A stretch of 64,000 bases of DNA from Chrysomallon squamiferum. Taxonomy: Eukaryota > Mollusca > Gastropoda > Neomphalida > Peltospiridae. Below, piece by piece: positions 56,404 through 64,000 of this stretch. The notes under the pieces were generated by a model that had not been told where the DNA came from, did no database searches, and saw only the letters and a list, made by a program, of their open reading frames with translations. Location: contig CM022665.1 of NCBI GenBank assembly GCA_012295275.1, positions 8,009,976 through 8,073,975 of the forward strand, written 5' to 3'. A program made the position numbers and the translations under genes. Numbering within the stretch: position 1 is the stretch's first letter; each line of letters begins with the position of its first letter.

Positions 56404-56455
56404 TCAGTCTTCGTCGGTCAGCACGCATTACCCAATTGAATTGGATTTGAAGTGA
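51052..56455 (+). CDS. Secreted DNase I-family protein, probable pseudoenzyme, 8 exons
   Basis: Exons are 51052-51192, 53247-53329, 53574-53663, 54378-54478, 54830-54942, 55383-55540, 56106-56202 and 56408-56455. They give 831 nt and 276 residues with consistent phases, close to the usual DNase I precursor length. Residues 1-20 form a signal peptide. Family motifs are KIGSFDI, RYDIVAVEE, FAIVAVHMSS, NCAYDR and the final THYPIEL. The Cys188/Cys225 pair matches the essential disulfide of DNase I. By bovine DNase I numbering, Glu39, His134, Asp212 and His252 are kept (E59, H149, D228, H268). Asn7 is Asp, Arg41 is Leu, Tyr76 is Thr, Glu78 is Ala or Asn, Arg111 is His, Asp168 is Asn, Asn170 is Lys and Asp251 is Thr. 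The metal-binding and catalytic dyad residues are therefore largely lost, while the frame and splice sites are intact. A secreted, DNA- or protein-binding role without nuclease activity is inferred. Confidence 0.9.
52276..52325. repeat. (TTA)n microsatellite
   Basis: About 16 perfect units in intron 1 of the DNase I-like gene. Confidence 0.95.
52389..52842. mobile_element. Probable miniature inverted-repeat element in intron 1 of the DNase I-like gene
   Basis: The ends carry 22 bp inverted repeats with one mismatch, built on the core TAAGGGGAATAACTCCA (52394-52410) and its complement (52821-52837). The element is about 454 bp, A+T-rich and has no coding capacity. A third copy of the motif lies at 53025-53046. 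Short elements with similar AAGGG..ATAACTCC ends are frequent in mollusc genomes (general knowledge, not checked here). Confidence 0.5.
53025..53046 (+). repeat. Third copy of the TGGAGTTATTCCCC motif
   Basis: Matches the right end of the element at 52389-52842 over 17 bases, in the same orientation. It could be the end of a nested or solo element. Confidence 0.5.
53065..53099. repeat. (TTTTA)n microsatellite
   Basis: Six to seven pentanucleotide units in intron 1 of the DNase I-like gene. Confidence 0.9.
53247..53329 (+). CDS. DNase I-like gene 1, exon 2
   Basis: 83 nt encoding ILSRYDIVAVEEILEI. It carries the retained metal-ligand Glu (E59); the family's following Arg is Leu. The acceptor is TTACAG|AT and the donor AATAG|GTGC. 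Confidence 0.88.
53574..53663 (+). CDS. DNase I-like gene 1, exon 3
   Basis: 90 nt, phase 2 to phase 2, encoding SLEVSGALGNSPTKANQYL. The DNase I Y-K-E catalytic motif is replaced by T-K-A here. The acceptor is TTTTAG|TA and the donor TATAG|GTAAGT. Confidence 0.88.
54378..54478 (+). CDS. DNase I-like gene 1, exon 4
   Basis: 101 nt encoding SDRVSARQIYQYPDP, then HDPYAILFH. The family's R-E-P motif reads H-D-P. The small C-x-x-C disulfide loop of vertebrate DNase1 is absent, as it is in DNase1-like proteins. Confidence 0.88.
54830..54942 (+). CDS. DNase I-like gene 1, exon 5
   Basis: 113 nt encoding DIHDFAIVAVHMSS (retained catalytic His149), then ISEINHLVSVYDSLKSHF. The acceptor is TTTCAG|AT. 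The donor GAA|GTAGGC is weaker than the others but keeps the frame and the family alignment. Confidence 0.85.
55383..55540 (+). CDS. DNase I-like gene 1, exon 6
   Basis: 158 nt encoding ILFAGNFKGDCFYL and ending NCAYDR. The family's G-D-F-N metal and phosphate site reads G-N-F-K. The two disulfide cysteines and Asp228 are kept. This exon is distinctly less A+T-rich than its surroundings. Confidence 0.9.
56106..56202 (+). CDS. DNase I-like gene 1, exon 7
   Basis: 97 nt encoding FVVAGSEFLNAVIPFGARAF, then an N-glycosylation sequon (NLT, 256-258). The donor CAG|GTGAAA is followed within 15 bp by a long TC repeat. Confidence 0.88.
56217..56404. repeat. (TC)n(AC)n and (ATT)n microsatellites filling the last intron of the DNase I-like gene
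   Basis: About 70 bp of TC, 20 bp of AC and 55 bp of ATT occupy most of the 205 bp intron 56203-56407, up to the acceptor. Confidence 0.95.
56408..56455 (+). CDS. DNase I-like gene 1, exon 8 with stop codon
   Basis: 48 nt encoding SSSVSTHYPIELDLK and TGA. The family's S-D-H-Y-P reads S-T-H-Y-P. The acceptor directly follows a 55 bp ATT repeat. An AATAAA at 56487-56492 is a possible polyadenylation signal. Confidence 0.88.
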   Translation, partial: SSSVSTHYPIELDLK

Positions 56456-57619
56456 GCGGTTTGAAGATTTTTAATTTAAAATAGCAAATAAAATAAATTA
56501 ATAAATAACTTGTTTTCTGATAAAAATAAACCGATATTTATCACTTATTTCCTGATACCTTGAATTCTAATAAACCATTAAAAATATATTTTAATGCATA
56601 ATATACACCCACATAAATGTGTACGTATATACCTGCATTAACTGTTATTCTTTCATCATCTTCATTATTATTATTAGTAGTAGTAGTAGTGGTAGTGGTA
56701 GTGGTAGTAGTAGTATTAGTGTAGTAGTAGTAGTAGTAGTGGTGGTGGTGGTGGTGGTGGTGGTGTTGGTGGTGATGGTAACAGTAGTGATAGTAATAGC
56801 AGTAGTATATAAATAAAGCAAAATCTAATTTTCTTGTTTTCTTGAAAAGTCCTTGAATTTGTAACTTAATTAAAAGTAAATTAACACTGCGAATGAAAGA
56901 AAATATATAACAAAAATGTATATTAGTAAGTGGGCTGTTGCATGATCTAAGTAATGTTTTTTAAATTTTAAATTTTTTTTATTGAAATTGAAGAAAGATG
57001 AGTAAAATATTAATAATTCCTTAGAGATTTTTGTAATGTTATTGCTTTCAAAACATTTTAGTTATTTCATCGTTTATCTTTCCATTTATTTTTTACCCCT
57101 ATGGATGTTTTATTATTAGTTTATGTTTTTAATTGTAATCGTTGTTTTGTGACTTAATTTTTATAAAGCGTTCAAGAAATTAAACACGTATCATTTTTAA
57201 AAAAAACAACAACAAAAAAAACAACAACCTGGAAAACAGTATCTGATATTGTTTACTATTTTATTACAAATATAACAACAACCAACACAAAACAAGATAT
57301 ACTATTACAAAGAAATATGTATAAAGAATTAATTAATTACACATATTATTGTGCCGTAGCAGTACAATAAAATTGTGATAAATAATAACAGAATTTGAAA
57401 ATACTAATAATGAAATTAAAAATTTAAGAAAAAGAAGACAAAAACGCGAATGCAGTGAAAATAGTTATAAGCCTCTGTACGACGTTTGGTGGAAGTTGGC
57501 AATCAAAAACGATTACCTAAAACTGAAGGGAAGTTGTAGGGAGGAGGAAAACTAGCAATCATTTAGCACGCTGCGTAAATACGTTCTGTCTGTAAAAGTT
57601 AATATATGAAAAACATATA
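56456..57619. other. Intergenic stretch between the DNase I-like gene and transposon copy A
   Basis: Holds the probable 3' UTR and polyadenylation signal, the AGT repeat and A+T-rich sequence. No gene was seen. Confidence 0.6.
56671..56765. repeat. (AGT)n/(GTG)n trinucleotide repeat
   Basis: AGT units grade into GTG units. The serine/valine ORF across it is an artefact. Confidence 0.95.
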
Positions 57620-58217
57620 CACCGTGGTACCTTGACTTATGCGTTTAATTTGTTCCGTGACTCAGTTTTCTCGTATATCAAATCAATTTTCCCAGCTGAA
57701 ATTAACTGAAATACTATTAATGCGTTCCAGCCCTCCTAAAGAGCCCCATTTCTTTTTAATTTTTTTTTAATTTTTTAATTTTTTAATTTTTTTTTTGTAA
57801 ACTGTTTTTAAATAAGAAGGACGTATTTATAAATGATAAATACTGTATAAAAACAAATAAAAGAGAATGTAAAGAAATAAATTGGTTTTGTAAAGTGTAT
57901 TTATCTTGGAGATTAGACAAATTATTTTGTCGGAGTTACGACCTTTCCTATTATCCATGGTCAAATGTAAGAAATTTGGCAAAATACTGCACAAAACGCG
58001 AGCACAACACAACAGTGATGTTTCCGCAGCGAGATAACCATGTGAAGTAAACGAATGAGACGCGGGATGCTGGCCAGATGTTGTGTTGTTTGTTGCGTCA
58101 ACTAGCGGCGGCGTAGCTGAAACTCGCTCGTAACTCGGATTTTGTCTCGCAACTCGAAGCAAAATCGACCAAGCGACAACTCGTAACTCGGAAAACTCGT
58201 AAGTCAAGGTACACTGT
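57620..58217. mobile_element. Non-autonomous inverted-repeat DNA transposon (copy A)
   Basis: The left end reads GTGGTACCTTGACTTATGCG. The right end is its complement in the form ACTCGTAAGTCAAGGTACAC. Both are flanked by TA, consistent with a Tc1/mariner-type target. The interior also has palindromic features around CTCGTAACTCGG. It has no transposase; the 126-codon minus-strand ORF inside is not a recognised protein. Confidence 0.7.
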
Positions 58218-58880
58218 ATTTATAATATGAAAAATAACTACACAGGGACGGAAATATTCGGTCTAGAGCTGTTTTAATCTAAGCCCATGCGAAACGTTTG
58301 ATTAATTGCATCCTAACTTAAAAATGAGAGACTGTAAAATGGGTTCATGATCCGCGAAAGGCAAATCCAATGTTATTTGATATTTTAAGAAAAAAAGAGT
58401 TCAGTTTTGCACTGAGATAGTCAGCAATGTTTTAAAATGGTACTTTTATGTTTGAAATTGGGTTTTTATTTAATATTCAGGAAAGCATTAATCTTCCAAA
58501 CAGTTGTATAAAAATAAAATTAAGAAATAAAACGAAATTTATATCTAAATAATAATAATAATAATAAATAAATGGAAATAATAAAAAGACGAAATAGGTA
58601 AATAATAATAATAATCCACACATACAGTTTACGAACATTATACAAACAAGCATATACTAAAACGTATATAGAGTAAATTATGTAAAAATGAGCGAAGAGA
58701 GGAACTACAGACATCAAATACCACAGTAATAGTAATAACTATTTTCATATTAAGCTGAATATTACACAGAAATTCAGTTTAAAGAAATATAGTTATTTAA
58801 CAAACAAAACAAAAAAACAAAAAAATGTAAATAACGTTCTGCGAGGCTAGTCATTATTTTCTGTAATTTTAATAACTTTT

Positions 58881-60125
58881 TCAAGTGGGCGTAGTAATCT
58901 CAAAAGCGATTCTTTTAAAGTGCACATCAGTATGAACTGTTGTTTCACATTTCTTCTGGGTTTTTTGCTTTCTTATGTACATTTTTCTGAAAACCTTTCT
59001 GAAATTGTTTCCAAAAACATAACACAACAGACAGTTGACAGAAAAACTCAAACAGAATAGTAGTTCGAATATTTTCTGCAGGATCAAGTCAGTAATAGTT
59101 GGGTACGGATTATCAAAATATTGCAAAACGATCAGTTTAATTCGGATGATATGGCCTGGGGTGTGAAGAATAAAGAAAATCAGGGACAGTGCAAAAAGGA
59201 ATTCACTGACTTTGTGTTCTGGTGTTTTGTATCGTCTGTAACCGCTTCTTAATTGACTCTTTCCAAACATTCGTTGCTTTCTTTTGAACGATTTATATGC
59301 ACTGATCGTTATAGCCGAAACAAGAAAGGCAACTATGAAAGAAGGCAGTATTAAGGTTACTGTCGTGTCGATGTAAGTCATCACCATGATTATGTCAGCA
59401 AAACGTACCAATGACGTGCAGTAATACATGGTTTGAGAAGAGACAACACCTGTTGTCCACAAGGAAAAACTGCAGAAAAGAAGTCCAAAGCAGACGAGAC
59501 TGAGAATCACAATCAGTGCCATTCTCCTCGTGCACAAAACGGGGATTCTGGAATGATGTGATATTCGAATAAAATTTTCGAGTGTTATTATAACCACAAG
59601 CCATACAGACATGAATCCACACATGTAACTAAGAAAAACAGTAATCTGGCAAATTCCTTCAAACAGAAGTAAAGACAGCCCAACCTGATAGAGCCATACG
59701 ACAAACAGAGAGACGAGAAATCCGATATCAAAGATATTCTTTGTTGCCAAGTACAAACAACACGACATGTTCCTCGTTGCTGGATGCAGCAGTGTTGCTG
59801 TTGTCAGAATATTTCCAATTACTCCAAACATACAAATCACTGGTACTAGAACAATCTGCATGCGCCGTACTATGATGTATGTAGTTGCTGGCATAGATTC
59901 ATTTAAACTTGAAGTGAAATTTAAAAGATGGGACCAGTCACTTGGCATCTGTAATTCTTTATTATTTTCTTCGTTCTGTAGAATAAACTCTGCTGCTTGG
60001 GTATAAGTAAATGAAGACTCCATTCTGCTTCCTTGAACAACTTCAGAGTAATGGACAGTTCTGTTTAAGTCAATAACCAGTTTGTAACATCTTATCTCGC
60101 TGGCAGGTAATTGTAGTAAACACAT
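58881..60125 (-). CDS. Class A (rhodopsin-like) G protein-coupled receptor, peptide-receptor type, orphan
   Basis: A single-exon ORF of 414 residues with seven hydrophobic segments between about 88 and 370. TM1 has GNIL with the family Asn (N105), TM2 has Asp133, and C159 and C236 would form the conserved extracellular disulfide. TM5 has P261, TM6 has P323, and the TM7/helix 8 stretch is VNCLLCYVFGNNFRKVF. The extracellular tail has sequons at N21, N69 and N75. Two signature motifs are altered: the DRY/ERF site reads E-N-F (183-185), so the key Arg is Asn, and NPxxY reads N-C-x-x-C-Y. The tail is short and basic. The first ATG (60125) follows an in-frame stop; Met35 (60023) is an alternative start. 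The overall pattern resembles invertebrate neuropeptide-type orphan receptors; the ligand is unknown. Confidence 0.88.
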   Translation of the reverse strand: MCLLQLPASEIRCYKLVIDLNRTVHYSEVVQGSRMESSFTYTQAAEFILQNEENNKELQMPSDWSHLLNFTSSLNESMPATTYIIVRRMQIVLVPVICMFGVIGNILTTATLLHPATRNMSCCLYLATKNIFDIGFLVSLFVVWLYQVGLSLLLFEGICQITVFLSYMCGFMSVWLVVIITLENFIRISHHSRIPVLCTRRMALIVILSLVCFGLLFCSFSLWTTGVVSSQTMYYCTSLVRFADIIMVMTYIDTTVTLILPSFIVAFLVSAITISAYKSFKRKQRMFGKSQLRSGYRRYKTPEHKVSEFLFALSLIFFILHTPGHIIRIKLIVLQYFDNPYPTITDLILQKIFELLFCLSFSVNCLLCYVFGNNFRKVFRKMYIRKQKTQKKCETTVHTDVHFKRIAFEITTPT

Positions 60126-60175
60126 TCTACGTCAGATGCATTATCACTTCCTAACTGTAGCTATGGCAATTTCAT
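60126..60175 (-). promoter_or_regulatory. Receptor 5' UTR with two minimal upstream ORFs
   Basis: A strong acceptor (a T-run then CAG) ends at 60176, so the receptor exon begins at 60175 after a 5' UTR intron. The exon opens directly with ATG AAA TTG CCA TAG, then has ATG CAT CTG ACG TAG at 60141-60127, one base before the main ATG. Such uORFs usually lower translation of the main ORF; that is inference here. Confidence 0.5.
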
Positions 60176-60894
60176 CTGAAAAAAAAAAAATCAGTACGGT
60201 TAAAATTCATTACAAATCTTCAAAATTTGGATATTTTGGATTTTTTTAAAAATAAGAAATTATGCAAATTTCTTCAGTCCCTTGTATGACAAGGCTTACC
60301 AAAATCCTAACCTACATACATATATTTGAAAAGAATTACACATTATTACAAATATAATTTTGTAAATAATAGAATTCATAAACACTTTACAGGGCGCATT
60401 TGTATGTAAACACATATCAAGTTGAACTGTAACAAATGTTATATCACAAAGTCAAGAATAAATAAATATAGTAAAATATTTTATTTAATGATATGTCCAA
60501 CATTCTGAGCAACAACCGAACCAAATTATTAAATGTGAGACGCGTTGTCTGAATTTGCAAACACTTCCAAGAGCTGTAAAACAGTTCATACATTAATACA
60601 CAAAGAAGAAGTTACATTCCGGAAAACATCCTTAGATTGCCTAATATGGATAAGTTGAAGTTTGGGATGCGAATTTGTCTTTGAGCAATGTTAAACTATG
60701 TGACAGTTTGTCTATTTCAAATATATATGTATGTATATATGTAATAACAACAACATTAATAACAATAGTAATGATAATAATAAAACAGAATCAGAAGAAA
60801 CAAACCAAGTACAGCATGGATAGTGTCCTCACACTTTGATTCTAAAGGTCACAAAAATTTACAAAGTGTCCTTTACACTGATCAGTGTCGTTAA

Positions 60895-61236
60895 ACAGAG
60901 CATGACCATATGGAAAACACCAACGACCTTGAACCATGTCATAGGATGAATCACCACCCATGCTATAAACACAAGGAATGGTATGTTTCAAGGTGATTCA
61001 CTGTGTGCAGTGTGTTCGTGGAGATGCCCAATGCTTGTAATAAATGAATGCATCCTACTACATGATAAGGCAGCATCATGCATGCACTGGAACATCAGCC
61101 AACATCACAAATCGGCCAGAAACTTAGACAGAAATTTAAGAAGTGACTGTGTTGTGGGACATACCGACAAAGGGATCATCGCAAATAGATCGCATATCAT
61201 TATCAAGAACAAGAAGACATATTCAGTGTAAGGATC
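60895..61236 (+). pseudogene. Decayed non-LTR retrotransposon (LINE) ORF2 fragment
   Basis: One frame reads MTIWKTPTTLN, a TGA, then NTRNGMFQGDSLCA, which matches the reverse-transcriptase motif region (..KWKT..L......RGIFQGDSLS..) of RTE/jockey-like LINEs known from many invertebrates. Within 30 codons it continues DKAASCMHWNI and later HTDKGIIANRSHIIIKNKK, matching the C-terminal region (H-T-D-..I.ANRPDI.IK..K) of the same proteins. The RT palm and thumb between them are missing, so the copy is internally deleted and inactive. Confidence 0.6.
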
Positions 61237-61239
61237 GAA

Positions 61240-62275
61240 ATATCAACCTCTTCAGTATTAAATGAAATAAAACCTGAAAGGTCCACACTGATTTCACATT
61301 GCAGTAATTTTGTCAAAATGATTCTTAAATAGGATAAACAAAAATTAAAAAATGCCTTTGTATTTCAATTTATTATCTTTATAATTAGCAATCATTTTTA
61401 ATACTTACCTTACTTGAATGGTTCTCACGGTTATGTTTCTTTATTGATTCCCATGGTTACGTTACAATGCTTTGTTTTTAATTTCCTTTTATTCTTTTTA
61501 ATCATTTCCCGCCAGATTTAAAAAAAAAAAAAATTAATACAATAATTGTTTTTAAATAATTTTGAATACAAATTGAATACCTGACGAATTATTTCTACTA
61601 AATTTTTACATCAGACTGCTTTATGTGTGGATACATTATGTATTTTTTTTAAACTTGAATCAGTATTAAATAGCGTTATGGCTAATGCGATAACAAAAAA
61701 TGTCTTAATTTAATTAAATTTTTTAACTGTTTATCTTTGACAAATCGTATACATTAGTGATGATACTATCAATATTTAAAATTATTGTTAAGCTGTTCAG
61801 TATCAAATCCTGATACTGCCGATATGGACAAAATCTGAAGTGAATGTGCAGTGATACAATTATACAGTCTAAATACATTTTCTAAACTTTCAGATGACTG
61901 CTTTAATCGATTACTACTGAAACATCTTTATTAATTATAAAGTACAGTCAGATAACGGGTACAGAGTAATTCATGTTTCTTGTGTTCTTGAGATAGATTG
62001 AAAGCAATATCAGTTTTGCCAATGATTAAATTTATTATTTACTTAGGTAAACAATATTTAAACCTCGATGAAAACAGTATATCTTAATATTTAAATATGA
62101 TTTTGATTTTTTGGGATTATACAATTTAAAGTCTATCTTTCGAAATAGCCTAAACGTATTTCCAAGATACATTTTATTTCTTTCTTTATTTCTTTTATAA
62201 TTTAATTTAATTTCAAAATCTTTTAAAATTATTATTATTATCTTATTATTATTATTATTATTTTTTTTTTTTAAC
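61240..62275. other. Intergenic stretch between the LINE fragment and transposon copy B
   Basis: A+T-rich unique sequence. I see no coding exon, RNA gene or repeat of note. Confidence 0.6.
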
Positions 62276-62628
62276 TACAGTGGTACATCGACTTACGAGT
62301 ACCCAAGATATGAGTTTTTCAAGCTGAAGGAGTCGATAAAAACTGTAACTCCAACCAAATGGATTAAAATAATTTGTCTGATCTCCAAGATAAATACACT
62401 TTACAAAACCAATTTATTTCTTTACATTCTCTTTTATTTTGTTTTTATACAATATTTGTCATTTATAAATACATTTTTCTTATTTAAAAAAGTTACAAAA
62501 AACAAAAATGGGGTGGTTTTTGGAGGCTGGAACGGATTAATGGTATTTCAATTAATTTCAGTTGGGAAAACTGATTTGATATACGAGCAAATTGAGGGTA
62601 TTCAAAAGGCGAGTCATAGTAACGTAAC
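62276..62628. mobile_element. Inverted-repeat DNA transposon of the same family, shortened (copy B)
   Basis: It starts CAGTGGTACATCGACTTACG. From about 62370 to 62600 it matches the reverse complement of copy A nearly base for base, including the stretches AAATACACTTTACAAAACCA and TTGATATACGAG. It therefore sits in the opposite orientation. It lacks an internal segment present in copy A, and its right end has decayed. Confidence 0.65.
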
Positions 62629-63678
62629 AGGGCTAAGGGCACGACTTAACGGCGGCTTGACTAACGGGCGCAGAAAAACAACAACAATGACAATTAAATT
62701 AAAACCTGTTACATATTATCAGTTCTGCTGCACTGCAGTGCCATTTTACTCGAGATAAATCTTCAGTGCAATCTGACAGGCACAGATCTGGTTTTAACAG
62801 GAAAGTCAACGATTATGGGAGACAAATAAAGAAAAAAGAAAAAGAAAAAAGGTAGGGTCAAAAGATAAAGAATATGTGAAAGTTCAAAAGGACAACATCT
62901 GTTTTATTCTTAGATCAGGTATGTATGTATTAGCTGTATATATGATACTGTTAAGTCTTAACTTTTTTTTTTTTTAATTATAATAAAATAAAATTTAAAA
63001 AAATGAAATAGAAAATAAGTAAATGAAGTTCATCATCAGCTAGAGTTTGTATATATAAGATTGGCCTTTTTTGTATTGTTCGTTTAATATTATACATGCT
63101 TTTATCCAAAGTGGATTTTTCGATTTTATTATTGTTTCGCATATCTTTATTTAAAAAAATAATAATTTGTTAAAAAATATCTGATTGTTGATCATACGTA
63201 ATTTTGAAGATTGGCCAGGCAGCATTTCAGTGTGCAGTGTTTGAATATAATTACTAGTACTCTTTGTTATTATATTAAATTTGAAGATATCTTTTAAACA
63301 TACGTCATATTTAACCGAATTATTTTTTTTTATCAGTATTTCCAGGAAAATATTTATCTATGAAAACAACAATTATATTTTTTATTTCACTTTCTTGTTT
63401 TCTATGGCTAGCATTTCTGCATGTGATATCTACCAGTAATGAGAAAGGAAACCAGCTGACAATATGCATTAGGCTTCTTTTTTGGATTAGCAACAAATGA
63501 TCTATTATATGAACCTTCTCACATACAGAAAAGTTCTTATCATGGTCTTTAATAAACCAGATGCATCATGAGGAGGTTTGATCACGCCTCAGTCCTCCAT
63601 TAGAACAACATTTTATTTAAGCCCAAGCCAGTCGTGTATTGTATTTTATTATATTCTTGTTCCAGTTTTTATTTACAG
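62629..63678. other. Region upstream of the second DNase I-like exon
   Basis: Probable promoter or 5' UTR intron of the second DNase I-like gene. It is A+T-rich and I can place no first exon in it. Confidence 0.5.
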
Positions 63679-63695
63679 CACCAATACTTCAAGCC

Positions 63696-63833
63696 ATGTA
63701 TATTACGTGGTTATTGGTTCTGCTGCTTTCTCAGACAGTAGCCGCCACGTTGAAAATAGGAGCCTTCAACATTAAAAGACTAAGTGAAAACACATTAAAT
63801 TCACACCCTGGTCGTCTGGACATGCTTGTCAGG
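63696..63833 (+). CDS. Second DNase I-like gene, first coding exon (cut by the window edge)
   Basis: 46 codons: a hydrophobic signal peptide (WLLVLLLSQTVAA), then TLKIGAFNIKRLSENTL and GRLDMLVR. The sequence aligns with exon 1 of the DNase I-like gene at 51052, and the donor (AGG|GTAATA) is at the same place. Unlike that copy, it keeps the canonical Asn of the A-F-N-I motif (Asn7 of DNase I). An acceptor (TTTATTTACAG) ends at 63678, 17 bases before the ATG, mirroring the 5' UTR intron of copy 1. The remaining exons lie beyond the right edge, so catalytic status is unknown. Confidence 0.85.
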
Positions 63834-64000
63834 GTAATATAATTGTGTATAGTAAAATGATATACAAGTATGTGGCAGAGTGTATTTAGTAGTATTAGGA
63901 TGAGCAGCAATAGTAGTAGTACTGATAAACACTGGTAGTAATAACAATAGCAGTTGAAGCAGTAGAAACAGAAGTAGTAGGATATGTACCAGAAACAGTG

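Noticed and set aside
56110-56439. Plus-strand ORF with Leu-Ser, Thr-His and Ile runs
   Set aside because: Only its first part (to 56202) is real, as an exon of the DNase I-like gene. The rest is translated TC, AC and ATT microsatellite.
56619-56816. Ser/Val-rich plus-strand ORF
   Set aside because: Translation of the AGT/GTG repeat, with no protein-like composition.
57827-58207. 126-codon minus-strand ORF
   Set aside because: Lies wholly inside the inverted-repeat transposon, matches no transposase, and is not preserved in the second copy.
1-64000. CRISPR arrays, bacterial operons or attachment sites
   Set aside because: All regular repeats are microsatellites or tandem duplications without spacers, and the genes have spliceosomal introns. 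Nothing prokaryotic was seen.

Overview
This is a window from a eukaryotic (metazoan) nuclear genome. The sequence is strongly A+T-rich. Its genes are split by long introns with GT..AG borders, and dinucleotide and trinucleotide microsatellites are very dense. Together with an inverted-repeat motif (AAGGGGAATAACTCC) that resembles short elements common in molluscan DNA, this suggests a lophotrochozoan, most likely a mollusc; a cephalopod is plausible from the long introns, but that is inference.

Region 1 (1 to about 49.4 kb, minus strand) is one gene, a TULP4-like (tubby-related protein 4) gene running right to left. Eleven coding exons can be assembled in one continuous frame (3066 nt, 1022 codons). 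The start codon is at 43403, and the gene leaves the window on the left after a donor at 913/914. The exons encode WD40-type repeats, a SOCS box, the first part of a tubby domain and a long polar linker. The last tubby segment must lie left of the window. A 5' UTR exon begins at about 44079, and a possible first exon and TATA-type promoter lie near 49.3-49.5 kb. The introns (up to 12.7 kb) hold microsatellites, short tandem duplications and at least two probable miniature inverted-repeat elements, but no second gene that I can support.

Region 2 (51.05-56.46 kb, plus strand) is an eight-exon gene for a secreted DNase I-family protein of 276 residues. It is intact, but most residues needed for catalysis are replaced, so it looks like a pseudoenzyme. 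The first exon of a second, related gene begins at 63696 and runs off the right edge. It keeps the active-site Asn near the N-terminus that the first copy has lost. This is therefore a tandem DNase I-like cluster.

Region 3 (58.9-60.2 kb, minus strand) lies between the two DNase-like copies. It is a class A (rhodopsin-like) seven-transmembrane receptor in a single coding exon. Its DRY arginine and NPxxY proline positions are altered, and two very short upstream ORFs precede the start.

The spaces around the receptor hold two copies, in opposite orientation, of one inverted-repeat transposon family, and a decayed non-LTR retrotransposon (LINE) fragment. No RNA gene or CRISPR array was recognised. 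The main candidate for new biology is the apparently inactive, expressed-looking DNase I-like paralogue beside a more canonical paralogue.
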